This document shows positions 15,266 through 24,700 of a DNA stretch of 44,120 nt, one piece after another. The DNA is from Sivonenia sp049582005 (GTDB taxonomy: Bacteria; Cyanobacteriota; Cyanobacteriia; Gloeobacterales; PMM-0068), in the NCBI GenBank assembly GCA_049582005.1, contig JBAUTB010000097.1:1-44120 (forward strand). Reading direction: 5' to 3'. Numbering within the stretch: position 1 is the first letter of the stretch; each line of letters begins with the position of its first letter. The notes under the pieces are model-generated. The model had not been told where the DNA came from and did not search any database. It saw nothing but the letters and a program-made list of their open reading frames with translations. Made by a program: the position numbers and the translations under genes.

Positions 15266-16456
15266 TTACTGTTCCGCCGTAGGTGTCCTCACTGCTTTAT
15301 TCAAGTCCTCAAGGGTAGAAGACTCTGAAGAAATATTACGTGGGCTCACCTGCATGCTATCCGTTGTCGATACGAGCTGGCCCAGTCCATCCACTAATTT
15401 GCGAAGATTCTTGCGGAAATTGGGGTCTCCAGTGATTTCATCCAGGTCTGACGTGATTTTTTGAGCGTTTTGAAAGGTAACGCGAGCAGCATCCAAAGTC
15501 TCTCTCAGAGAGTCAATGGTAGCGGGGTCAGAGAGCCCATCCGTTATCTTCCGCACATTCTCCGCCGCTGCCGCTGCATTACTAGCCAGTCGCGTTAAGT
15601 CTTTACCAAACTGTCCATTCGCCAAGGCTGGTTTCAGCTCTGCCAAGACAGCTTTGAGGTCCCCAGAAGCCGTGCTCAGGTTGTTCAGGGTTGTTTCCAG
15701 ATTCTTGCGATTGTCGGTGACCACTATTTTAAGCGTGTCGGCGGCTCCGCCTACCGAACGACTGGCTTGCTCCACGGACTTACCCGCAGCCCCAAGGCTG
15801 TCAACATTTCGGTTAACCCCTGTAGCAACTTTTTCAAAGGAAGTGGACACTCTCCGCACCTCCGTGCTGATGCTTCCTAGCTTACGAGCGGCCCTACCCA
15901 CTTCTCGGATAGTCCTATCCACATTGTTAAAAAAGTCACTATCAAAACGAAGCGCCACCTTGTTCAGCGATTCCAAAAGTTGGGCAATACGGACTGGGGA
16001 GACCCCTTGCGCAATGTCTGAGTTGGGACAAATCAACTCGACGGAGCCAGCATTCGGATCTTTCTTACATTGCTCCTCAAAGTCTTCAAAAGACACTTTA
16101 GGGGTCTGGACTCCTTGGTTGGGGACGAAATCGACAAAGGTTTCTCCAATCAATCCACTTTGACTGACTGTAATTGTTGATTGTGTAGGGATGAGGATGT
16201 TTTTTTCGATAAGGACGGTCACTTTGACTTGGTCCACGGAGGGAGCCAAGCCTATAACCTGTCCGATGCGTACACCCCTGAGGCGGACGGGAGCGCCCAC
16301 TGCTACCCCATTGCCATCAGGGAACATAACGCTGAACTGGTAGGTGCGCTCACCGGGACGGAAATTAGTGATCCACAAAATCAAGCCCCCAAATACGGCA
16401 AGCCCTACCAAAAAGAGTAACCCCGTCAAGCCTTCTCGCACTCCACGCCGATTCAA
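15266..16456 (-). CDS. MCE (MlaD-type) phospholipid-transport protein
   Basis: A 396-residue protein with one N-terminal membrane span (about residues 9-30, GLTGLLFLVGLAVFGGLILWI). An MCE domain follows at about 38-115 (VMFPDGNGVAVGAPVRLRGVRIGQVIGL). A long, mostly alpha-helical C-terminal region (about 160-360) with heptad-like Leu and Val spacing then extends into the periplasm. MCE proteins form hexameric tunnels carrying lipids between inner and outer membranes with an MlaE/MlaF ABC transporter; in cyanobacteria they are also linked to chloroplast TGD2. Two cysteines (near 130 and 143) could form a disulfide in an insertion. The permease and ATPase genes are not next to it. Confidence 0.9.
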   Translation of the reverse strand: MNRRGVREGLTGLLFLVGLAVFGGLILWITNFRPGERTYQFSVMFPDGNGVAVGAPVRLRGVRIGQVIGLAPSVDQVKVTVLIEKNILIPTQSTITVSQSGLIGETFVDFVPNQGVQTPKVSFEDFEEQCKKDPNAGSVELICPNSDIAQGVSPVRIAQLLESLNKVALRFDSDFFNNVDRTIREVGRAARKLGSISTEVRRVSTSFEKVATGVNRNVDSLGAAGKSVEQASRSVGGAADTLKIVVTDNRKNLETTLNNLSTASGDLKAVLAELKPALANGQFGKDLTRLASNAAAAAENVRKITDGLSDPATIDSLRETLDAARVTFQNAQKITSDLDEITGDPNFRKNLRKLVDGLGQLVSTTDSMQVSPRNISSESSTLEDLNKAVRTPTAEQ

Positions 16457-16606
16457 GGGATCACCTCACGCCTAGTTCACAAATTCTAACCAATCTCGGG
16501 AAAGGTCTGGAATTCTAGTTATTTTCTATACATTGGCTAGCGCCCATATAATCGGCACAATTTGCAGGCACGATAGAGGGCCGTGAGGGTGGGTACTACT
16601 GAGAGA

Positions 16607-17275
16607 ATGAAAAGAATTTTCTTGTTACTGGGCCTGCTTGGCTGCGCCCCTTGCTTTGCCCAGACACAGACGGGGCCTGATCAAGCAACGAATCAAATCA
16701 AGGATCAAGCTAGAGTCCAGTCCCGTTACGTGACTACCGCCACACAACTCTTAGCGAAAAAGGGCATCACACCCAACAACCCGGCCCTGTTCGAACAGGG
16801 CTTGCTCAAGATGGGGCAAGGAGCCTGCCAGCTCATCAATGGGGGCGGGGATCCCCAAAAAGTGACGGAAGCCCTCAAGGCCATAAGCCAAAAGAGTGGC
16901 ATGAAAGCTCAGATGGCCGATGCGGTGGGAGAGGTTGTGGTGCAATCAGCCAGCGAGACTCAGCTCTGTGCCTATGTCCCTATCTCCTCCCCGACCCCTA
17001 CTTCTCCCCAAGAAACCCAGTATTTAGCGAAGACAAAGCAACTCCTCGCCAAGCAAGGGCTGCGCATACCCAAAAATGAAAACTTAGACCCTGCTTTTTT
17101 AGCGACAGGGCGCACCATTTGCAAACTACAAGAAGAGGGTTCTCCCATAGATCTCAAAGAGCTGACCATCGTAACTGCCAAAAAGTTGGGCTATTCTCAA
17201 AAACTTATGTCCGAGATGATGGAGGTAGAAATCCAAGCAGCGCGTACAGAGTTATGTCCCAAAGTTAAGCTCTAG
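16607..17275 (+). CDS. Secreted two-repeat protein, DUF732-like
   Basis: A 222-residue exported protein. The N-terminus MKRIFLLLGLLGCAPCFAQTQ is a signal peptide; cleavage may follow CFA, or LLGC may act as a lipobox. The mature part holds two repeats: about 40-125 and about 135-220. Both show QLLAK(K/Q)G, a central Gly-x3-Cys-x-Leu, and end in (T/A)-x-L-C. Each repeat thus carries two cysteines likely to pair, in a small helical fold that resembles the DUF732 domain of actinobacteria. That similarity is from pattern only. A GTG at 16583 would add eight residues and has AGAGGG upstream, so the start is uncertain. Function unknown; it lies divergent from the MCE gene. Confidence 0.65.
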   Translation: MKRIFLLLGLLGCAPCFAQTQTGPDQATNQIKDQARVQSRYVTTATQLLAKKGITPNNPALFEQGLLKMGQGACQLINGGGDPQKVTEALKAISQKSGMKAQMADAVGEVVVQSASETQLCAYVPISSPTPTSPQETQYLAKTKQLLAKQGLRIPKNENLDPAFLATGRTICKLQEEGSPIDLKELTIVTAKKLGYSQKLMSEMMEVEIQAARTELCPKVKL

Positions 17276-17325
17276 GATATTAAGACCGACCTCAGACTTC
17301 CCCAAGCGCTTGATAGTCTAGAGTT

Positions 17326-18411
17326 ATGCTCCCCCCTCCCATCCTTAAAAGTCGTCACGCGGGTTATCATGGCCCTGGCTCCCCTCAGCGTTTTTTTGAA
17401 GGCTGGTATTACCGGATAAGCCTTCCGGCAGAAGGGGCGTCCTTTGCTTTTATGTACTCCATTGAAGACCCAGGGCGTGAAAAATCCACTTCTGGGGGAT
17501 TTGCTCAAGTCCTAGGACCTAAGGATGAGAGAGTCTATCAACTTTTTCCAGACACGAAGCAGTTTTGGGCCAGCACCCAACAACTGGCTTTCGGACACTG
17601 GCATGAAGGCACAGGGAATCCTTCTCCTCTGGGTTATCTACCTCCTGAGCGCTTCGATAAGACCGTACTTTGGGGCTATCAGGCCACAGACCAGATCAAT
17701 CAGGGCATGATTCACGATACGCAGGGAAATATCGTCCGTTGGCATTACAGCATAGAACCCCAATACGGGTGGGGAATGGAACGCAATTTAGCAACGATGG
17801 GCCTGTTTTCCTACCTTCCTGTTTTTGAGCCGGGTTGGCAAATTTTAATGAATCGGGGAATGGCCACAGGCTGGGTGGAATGGAAGGGTCAGCGTTATGA
17901 ATTCTCAGGAGCACCAGCCTATGGCGAAAAAAACTGGGGAGGAGCTTTTCCAAAAAAGTGGTTTTGGATCCAAGCCAACGCTTTTGAGGAAGAACCAGAC
18001 TTGGCCCTAATCACTGGGGGGGGCATCCGTGGGGTGCTCTGGAAAGAAGAATCCATAGCCATGGCGGGACTCCATTACCGGGGTAAATTTTATGAGTTTA
18101 TGCCCACTAAAGGGGAAACCGAGATTCACTGTGCTATTCAACCATGGGGGAACTGGCAGATTGAAGCAGAATGTCGGGGTTACCGCCTGGAAATAGAAGG
18201 CACGAGCCCTGCTGAGCCCGGGGTAATAGGGGGTATAGAACTACTGGCACCCACCCTGGAAGGCCCCCAGTTTGTTTGCCGGGATAGCCTTCTGGGAAAT
18301 GTTTCACTCAAACTGTCTCGCCTCAGTGGCAGTGTCCTGGTAGAAGCTCAAACCGATCTCGGAGGCTTGGAAACAGGAGGAGGTCCTTGGGATGGCTTAT
18401 GGAAATTCTAG
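17326..18411 (+). CDS. Tocopherol cyclase
   Basis: A 361-residue homologue of plant VTE1 and Synechocystis Slr1737, which close the chromanol ring of tocopherols from the phytylated quinol. Typical segments are the N-terminal HAGYHGPG...RFFEGWYYRISLP, FAFMYSIEDPG, and GAPAYGEKNWGGAFPKKWFWIQANAF, and the C-terminal GGGPWDGLWKF. It has no signal peptide and should act at the thylakoid or cytoplasmic membrane. Length is normal. It stands alone among unrelated genes, 50 bases after the secreted-protein gene on the same strand, and converges on purN with a 13-bp gap. Other tocopherol genes are not in the window. Confidence 0.93.
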   Translation: MLPPPILKSRHAGYHGPGSPQRFFEGWYYRISLPAEGASFAFMYSIEDPGREKSTSGGFAQVLGPKDERVYQLFPDTKQFWASTQQLAFGHWHEGTGNPSPLGYLPPERFDKTVLWGYQATDQINQGMIHDTQGNIVRWHYSIEPQYGWGMERNLATMGLFSYLPVFEPGWQILMNRGMATGWVEWKGQRYEFSGAPAYGEKNWGGAFPKKWFWIQANAFEEEPDLALITGGGIRGVLWKEESIAMAGLHYRGKFYEFMPTKGETEIHCAIQPWGNWQIEAECRGYRLEIEGTSPAEPGVIGGIELLAPTLEGPQFVCRDSLLGNVSLKLSRLSGSVLVEAQTDLGGLETGGGPWDGLWKF

Positions 18412-18424
18412 ACTAAACCCTCCC

Positions 18425-19054
18425 CTATTGATTTCTTTCTGAGTACTCCATCAACTCTAGAATCCGTACCCGTCGGCCTTCAATCTGCACCCTTCCTTCT
18501 ACGAGCCAACGCACCACTTGGGGATAAATACGATGCTCGGCTTCATGGATTCTTTGAGACAAAGTCTCAACGGTATCGTCCGCAAGAATAGGAACTGTTT
18601 CCTGGGCAATAATTGGGCCGCTATCCACTTCCAAATCCACAAAATGAACCGAGCAACCAGTTACCTGTACGCCGTATTCTAAGGCCTGTTCAACCGCCCG
18701 TATTCCCCGAAAACTAGGGAGCAAACTAGGGTGAATATTCACCATGCGACTGCGATAGGCATCTACGAGCACAGAGGTCACCAAACGCATCCAGCCAGCC
18801 ATGACCACGAGGTCTACCTCGTATTTAACCAGGACCTCCAGAATGGCTTGATCCAGAGCTTCTCGCGTTGGGAATTGGCGATGATCCAAAAAAAAGCTGG
18901 GTATCCCTAAGTTCTCTGCCCTTAGGCGGACAGGAGCGGCAGGATTGTTGTAAATCACCACGGCAAATTGAGCAGGGCTACCCCTCGTTTGGTCTACGAT
19001 GGCCTGAAAATTACTTCCCTCGCCAGAAGCCAGTATTCCAATTTTTACGCTCAA
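18425..19054 (-). CDS. purN: Phosphoribosylglycinamide formyltransferase
   Basis: A 209-residue enzyme that transfers a formyl group from 10-formyl-tetrahydrofolate to GAR, third step of purine synthesis. The catalytic triad is at the E. coli positions: Asn106 and His108 in NIHPSLLPSFRG, and Asp144 in VDSGPII. The N-terminal phosphate loop ILASGEGSNFQAI is clear. The start is an unusual TTG at 19054, supported by GGGAGAG upstream and overlapping the stop of the asparaginase gene in a TTGA arrangement. The two genes are therefore probably translated from one message. Confidence 0.95.
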   Translation of the reverse strand: MSVKIGILASGEGSNFQAIVDQTRGSPAQFAVVIYNNPAAPVRLRAENLGIPSFFLDHRQFPTREALDQAILEVLVKYEVDLVVMAGWMRLVTSVLVDAYRSRMVNIHPSLLPSFRGIRAVEQALEYGVQVTGCSVHFVDLEVDSGPIIAQETVPILADDTVETLSQRIHEAEHRIYPQVVRWLVEGRVQIEGRRVRILELMEYSERNQ

Positions 19055-19992
19055 GCCAACTCTCCCACCACTTCTAATCGAGAGTACGGTGCAACAGGAG
19101 CAAATTCATCTTTCAAGTCTTCAGCCATACTAGGATCAATCCAGCCTAGTTGGGTCAATAGATGAATGGCGGCCATACGCTTTGCCCGGCTAGAACCATC
19201 CTGGACTTTAATCGCCAATCCCATGCCTTGTTCGAGATTGGCAATACATTGCACCCCTTCTGCACCGCTTTTACTGACCAAGTGGCTGGGAAGCATAGAC
19301 ATCAAGACCGTATCAAACTGTCCCTCTCCCGCTACCATCCGGGGATGACGGTTCATGGCCCGTGCTAAATACTCTAAGTTCGGGTTTTTACTAGACCCTA
19401 ATTGCGCATAGAGCCATGCCAGTTGAGAAAGGGGCATCTGGTAGGTAGGAACTCCACAGTCGTCACGGGCGGTAATGAATTCTTCTGCGGGCAATCCAAT
19501 CAACTCTGCCAAAGTTTGCCCAATCAGCTGCTGCACAGGGTGGCGACGGGAAGCATAGTCTATCGTTTGCCAACCCATTCTCCGACAGACCGCCAACATT
19601 CCACAATGTTTGCCGGAACAATTGTAGGCCAAGGGCGTCTTAAATCCCCTGGGGGTGGGACAGGTCAGCACCTTGGGCTCCAAATCACAGCGCCACAGGA
19701 TATTGAAAGCCCTCCGCTGATGCTCCATCGACCCATCGTGAGAACCACATATCAAAGCCAAATCCGCCTCAGACAGATTGAAGCGCTCGTAGGCTCCGCT
19801 GGACATTACAGGCAGAGCTTGAAATGGTTTGAGCGCAGAGCGGGCAAAAGTCACATACTCTTCGTTACCCGCTTTTAAGAGGATGCGCCCTCTGTGGTCT
19901 GTTACTACGGCATGGCAATAGTGGATTGACTCTACTAAACCTTCACGAAGCACGTGGACCACTACTGAATGGCCCTTTAAATACTGTTCCAT
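19051..19992 (-). CDS. Asparaginase, Rhizobium etli AnsA-II type (PF06089)
   Basis: A 313-residue protein of the class of L-asparaginases that is unrelated to E. coli AnsA/AnsB. The catalytic Ser-x2-Lys pair is visible as Ser52 and Lys55 in RSALKPFQALP. The zinc-site residues of the R. etli enzyme have counterparts at Cys125 and Lys128 (NCSGKHCGML) and Cys179 (DDCGVPTYQMPL). It would hydrolyse asparagine to aspartate and ammonia in the cytoplasm; aspartate feeds purine synthesis, which makes the coupling to purN sensible. The open frame runs to 20145, but the family begins just before VVVHVLREGLVES, so I chose the ATG at 19992. It is divergent from the response-regulator gene. Confidence 0.88.
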   Translation of the reverse strand: MEQYLKGHSVVVHVLREGLVESIHYCHAVVTDHRGRILLKAGNEEYVTFARSALKPFQALPVMSSGAYERFNLSEADLALICGSHDGSMEHQRRAFNILWRCDLEPKVLTCPTPRGFKTPLAYNCSGKHCGMLAVCRRMGWQTIDYASRRHPVQQLIGQTLAELIGLPAEEFITARDDCGVPTYQMPLSQLAWLYAQLGSSKNPNLEYLARAMNRHPRMVAGEGQFDTVLMSMLPSHLVSKSGAEGVQCIANLEQGMGLAIKVQDGSSRAKRMAAIHLLTQLGWIDPSMAEDLKDEFAPVAPYSRLEVVGELA

Positions 19993-20144
19993 GTCCTCTA
20001 GTGTACGAGAGAGGCACGAATTTTGGTCTTTTCGATTAAGCTTTAAACAGTCTTCCGTTGAGGGAGTGGTATTCTGACCTGCAAGTATGGGCATTATCTT
20101 GATATAGGTGCATTTGTCTAAATTAATCCTGTGGTGCTGCTCCA

Positions 20145-20882
20145 ATGAGCTCAGTAAAAGTCCTAGTAGTTGATGATGAACTAAGTATTAGAACCCTGGT
20201 TCGCCGGTACTTAGAGAGGGAAGGTTATCAAGTGGAAATCGCTGAGAATGGCGAAATGGCGATGCGCCTTTTCGATGCTATTCAACCCAACTTGGTGATT
20301 CTGGATCTCATGCTTCCAGACATCAATGGCTATGAACTGTGCCAGCGCATGCAAGCCCGCAACAATGTTTATGTTTTGATGTTGACGGCTCGCGGGGATG
20401 AGTCGGACAAAGTCCAAGGGTTCGCTCTGGGCGCAGATGACTATCTGACCAAACCTTTTAGCTTAAAGGAACTGGGAGCAAGGGTTTCTGCCATCCTCAA
20501 ACGTCAACGGGGAACGATTGCTTCCACGGAGCAAGCCCTCCGTTATCACAGCATCTCCATCGATCCCATTCGTCGAGAAGTCAAACTATCCAACAATCTG
20601 ATTGAATTAACAGCGCTGGAATTTGACATTCTCTACCTCTTAGCGGGGACGCCTGGAAAGGTATGGCGTCGGTCTGACTTGATTCGAGAAGTATGGGGTT
20701 ATGACTACGTAGGGGATGAGCGTGTCGTCGACGTCCATATTGGTCAGATTCGCAAAAAATTAGAACAGGACACCTCAGAACCCATCTACGTGAGGACAGT
20801 GCGCGGAGTCGGATACAAGTTTGAAGATAATTCCAGTCTGGGAAGAGCTACCCCGACAGGAGGCTTAACTGTAAACTCCTAG
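20145..20882 (+). CDS. OmpR/PhoB-family response regulator
   Basis: A 245-residue two-component regulator. The receiver domain (about 4-118) has the acidic pair Asp10/Asp11, the phosphoacceptor Asp54 in VILDLMLPD, Thr81, and Lys103 in LTKPF. A winged-helix DNA-binding domain (about 130-232) ends with the usual VRTVRGVGYKFE. It resembles cyanobacterial RpaA/RpaB-like regulators, but I cannot assign it to a named one. No histidine kinase is adjacent, so it is an orphan here. Its last 35 bases overlap the 3' end of the nuclease gene on the other strand. Confidence 0.92.
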   Translation: MSSVKVLVVDDELSIRTLVRRYLEREGYQVEIAENGEMAMRLFDAIQPNLVILDLMLPDINGYELCQRMQARNNVYVLMLTARGDESDKVQGFALGADDYLTKPFSLKELGARVSAILKRQRGTIASTEQALRYHSISIDPIRREVKLSNNLIELTALEFDILYLLAGTPGKVWRRSDLIREVWGYDYVGDERVVDVHIGQIRKKLEQDTSEPIYVRTVRGVGYKFEDNSSLGRATPTGGLTVNS

Positions 20883-21651
20883 TCTGTTTGGGAAGTGATT
20901 CTGGCCGTTCATGGATAGCAGGACAGAATTTACGGTACTCACAGGACCTACAGTGTTCCCCTTCTTTGGGTACAAAAGTTTTATCTTCCATGAGCGCACG
21001 AGCGAGGGACTGGATTTTAGCCTTGACTACAACCTGCTGCTCTTCATGGGCTTCAAACTGAACGATATCTCCTGTCCTTAGATAGATATGATTCACTTGG
21101 GCCAAAGAGCCTTGATATCGCTGGTTAAGCGCAATTTGATAAAGGCCCATTTGAATATCCAGCGCCAGTTGATCTGGAGCAAGGACCGTGCGACTCGTCT
21201 TATAGTCGGTGACCGCAAGCGCAGCCCCTCCTCCCTTTTTGGTATTCGAACGGAGCGTATCCAAACGGTCATAACGTCCGCCTAATTTGAATTCCACGGG
21301 ACCCGCTTGCAGCGTTCCTTCCAAACGACCTTCCGTAGCCAGAGGTTCACGCCATTGGTCCAAGGGTTCGACAAATTTTTGATAGTACATCCGCAACAAT
21401 TGCCAACCTTCTTTTTCCTGAGTTTCCGGGAGTGTGTTAGCAGCCGTTACCCAGGCCTCTTGGAGTACAGCCAAACTAGGCATGCCTCTCCATCCGGGCC
21501 ATTGATGAAACTGGGCGAGGGCTTCATGAATAGATCTTCCGAGAAGGGCTGCCCGCAATGGTTTACCAGGAGCCTTTTGCTCATAGCGAAGGTAGTAGGC
21601 CCGAGGACAACGGCTAAACGTAGTCAGGCGAGTAGCAGACAGAGGCAGCAT
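20848..21651 (-). CDS. PD-(D/E)XK nuclease of the RecB/AddB type with Fe-S staple
   Basis: A 267-residue stand-alone nuclease domain. Cys15 (SRCPRAYYLRY) and the C-terminal Cys234, Cys237 and Cys243 (C-x2-C-x5-C) form the iron-sulfur staple known from AddB, Dna2 and Cas4-like nucleases. The active-site core is GGRYDRLD followed by AVTDYKTSR, where the Asp and Lys of the PD-(D/E)XK fold are seen. No helicase domain is attached and no CRISPR genes are near, so a role in DNA repair is more likely than Cas4. The start MLPLSATRLTTFSRCP fits the family. The gene overlaps the response regulator tail-to-tail by 35 bp. Confidence 0.88.
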   Translation of the reverse strand: MLPLSATRLTTFSRCPRAYYLRYEQKAPGKPLRAALLGRSIHEALAQFHQWPGWRGMPSLAVLQEAWVTAANTLPETQEKEGWQLLRMYYQKFVEPLDQWREPLATEGRLEGTLQAGPVEFKLGGRYDRLDTLRSNTKKGGGAALAVTDYKTSRTVLAPDQLALDIQMGLYQIALNQRYQGSLAQVNHIYLRTGDIVQFEAHEEQQVVVKAKIQSLARALMEDKTFVPKEGEHCRSCEYRKFCPAIHERPESLPKQTRSLQLSLLSG

Positions 21652-21761
21652 AGATAGTGGCTATTTTGCCATACCCTAGCATAAAACCACTACAGGTGGA
21701 ATCAATGCCATGAAGATATCCTCCCGCTCAGACGCGACATATCGCCTCTCCATTCATGCCT

Positions 21762-24700
21762 CTACTCTTGTTGGCTGGGTTGAGGGGTAGGCTGATTGAC
21801 CACCTTCCCGAAGGTGCGGGAGAACCAGATTTGCACGTCGTCTACATAGGTGAAGACCACGGGAATGACGACCAAGGTAAGGAGGGTCGAAGTAACGAGA
21901 CCACCCACTACAGCCACCGCCATCGGAGCGCGGACTTCAGAACCAGCTCCAATCCCTAAAGCAATCGGCATCATCCCGGCAATCATGGCAATGGTGGTCA
22001 TGAGAATCGGTTGCATCCGCTTATCCCCGGCTTCAACCATCGCTTTTCTGCGGGGAGTGCCTTCACGCATGGCGACGATCGCGTATTCCACCAGCAGAAT
22101 AGAGTTTTTGGTGACTAGCCCCATGAGCATGACAATACCAATCAAGGCATAGAGTCCCAGCGGTTTGCCAAAGACCAAGAGGCCTGCCAAAGCTCCGCCC
22201 AAAGAGAGGGGCAGTGCCACCATGATCGTGAACGGGTGGAAGAAACTGCCAAACAACAAGACCAACACCGCAAAAATGAGGATGACGGCTGTCCCCAAGG
22301 CTAGGCCAAATTGGGAGAATACATCAGCCATAACTTTTGCATCCCCTTCATTCTGAATCCGCACAGAAGCCGGTAGATTCTTAAGCGCAGGTAACGCGTA
22401 TACCTGTTTCATCACAGGACCCAGAGGGACGCCATTCAGGTTGGCTTCCACCGATACTTTTCTCGCCCGGTCATAACGGTCGATTTGGGCAGCTCCGCTT
22501 CCTACCGTGAACTCCGCGACCGATTTGATCGGAACCATCTTGCCATTACTTCCCATGACCCTGAGATTCTCGATCGTATCCAGATCGCTGCGAAACTTGG
22601 GGTCTAGCTGAACGCGGATCGGAATCTGACGATCCGCAAGGTTGAACTTAGCCAGATTGGCATCAATATCGCCAAGGGTGGCAATTTTAGCGGTCTGGGC
22701 AATCTCTTGGACGGACACGCCTTGGTCAGCAGCTCGGTCAAATTTAGGTTGGATCAGGAGTTCTGCCCGCAACAGACTGGCTGAGTTACTGACATCTACG
22801 AGGGCGGGAATTCCCCGCATTTGCGACGTAAGCGCATCAGCCGTTTTCGTGAGCGAGACGGCATCATCTCCCGTCAGGACAACGGTGACTTGTTTACCAC
22901 CACTCACGCTGCCACCGAAGAAGCTGAGGCGAGTTCCAGGCACCTGGTCTAACAGAGGTCGCACATCCTGTTCAAATTGCTGCTGAGAGAGGGCTCTTTC
23001 TGCACGGGGCTTAAGGTTGATATAGACCGTGGCCTTGTTGATTTTTCCAGAATCGCCGCTGCTGGCACCCTGACTCCCAACGCTACCCGCTGAGACAAAG
23101 ACGCTGGCTACTTCAGGGCGCGTTTGCATCAAACGGCTGATTTGTTGCGTAGCTCGGTCCGTGTCTGCCAGCTTAGAACCTGGAGGGAGTTCCACCGTGA
23201 GCAACGATTGGCCGCGATCAGTCGCCGAAATAAACCCTGTCGGGATAAAACGGACTAAGGCCAGAGAACCAGCAAATATAGCGACCGCAATCACTACCGT
23301 CACCAAACGATGATCCAATGACCAATTCAGGATGGCGTTATAGCGCTGAACATACCAGGGGGATTCTTCCTTGGTTTCGTGGTCCTTCAAAAAATAGGCG
23401 GCCATCAAGGGCGTAACCAGACGCGCTACCAAAAGAGAAAATAGAACCGCTACGGCTACGGTCACCCCAAACTGTCGGAAAAATTGTCCAGGGATTCCAC
23501 CCATAAATCCCACGGGCAGGAATACCGCTACAATGCTCATCGTAGTTGCGACAACGGCTAAGCCAATTTCATCGGCAGCGTCTAAGGCCGCCCGGAAGGG
23601 ACTTTTGCCCATCTTCATATGACGGACGATATTTTCGATTTCTACGATCGCATCGTCCACCAAGATGCCAACCACCAAAGCAAACGCCAAAAGGCTCAAG
23701 TTGTTTAGGGTGTAGCCCAAAGCCTTCATCACCGCAAAGGTCGGTATGGCAGAAAGAGGCATGGCTAAACCTGAAATCAAAGTTGCCCGCCAGTCTTTTA
23801 GGAAAATAAAGATCACGACTACGGCCAGAGTAGCCCCTAGCAGCAAGGCCTCTATAGAGGCTTCATAGGATTCATGGACAAATTTGACCCTATTGAGAAT
23901 CAAGGTAAAGCTGACGTCAGGAAATTGTTTACGGAGTTCTGCAATCTTTTCTTCGACTCCTTTTTCTGTCGCCACTTCACTACTGCCCACCGAACGCTCA
24001 ATAGCAAAAGAGACTACAGGCTGTCCATCCAAACGAGCAAACTGCCTAGGTTCGGAAGTGCCGTCCTCTACCTGGCCTAATTGTCTTAAGCGAGCTTTGC
24101 GGCCATTGGGAAGAATAATTTCCGTATCGCCCAACTGCTCGACGGTCTCAGCACTACCCAAGGTGCGGATGGATTGTTCCTGTGCTCCTAATTCCCCACG
24201 GCCTCCTGGTAGATTGATGTTGAGGGCGCGGATTTGACGGTTGACATCTTCAGCGCTGATCCCCAAAGCCAGTAAACGGCTAGGGTCAAGATTGACACGA
24301 ATTTCCCGGTCTACTCCGCCGGAACGGTCTACCTTAGAAACTCCGCGGACGGACAGGAGCTCCCGACTGATCTCATTGTCTACAAACCAACTTAATTCCT
24401 CGGTCGTGCGCGAAGCAGAAGCCACGGAATAGATCATCATCGCGGAGCCTGTGAAGTCTACGCGCGAAATAATCGGCTCTTGAATATCTTGAGGGAGGTT
24501 CTGACGAATCTTGGTTACCGCATCCCGCACGTCGTTGAGAGCCCTGTCGGTGTTGGTTCCGAGGATGAATTCCACCACCGTAGAAGACACACCGTCATTG
24601 ACAGTAGAACGAATATGGTCAACATTACCGACCCCCGCTATGGCATCTTCTACTTTCTTGGTGATCTCAGTTTCCAGCTCAGCAGGAGCAGCTCCAACTT

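Noticed and set aside
15516..16163. A 215-codon frame on the plus strand antisense to the MCE protein gene
   Set aside because: It has no family features, is rich in Ser and Leu as expected from the antisense of a Glu/Lys/Leu-rich gene, and the opposite frame is a clear MCE protein.
19993..20145. Extension of the asparaginase by 51 residues to a TTG at 20145
   Set aside because: The extra residues do not belong to the family and would remove the promoter region shared with the response regulator.
20848..21651. Cas4 of a CRISPR system
   Set aside because: The Fe-S nuclease layout is shared by Cas4, but the length, the lack of cas genes and the RecB/AddB-like core favour a repair nuclease.
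22642..22986. A 114-codon plus-strand frame within the RND pump gene, and similar ones along 21.8-24.9 kb
   Set aside because: Ser/Arg/Pro-rich composition typical of the complement of membrane-protein genes; no independent support.
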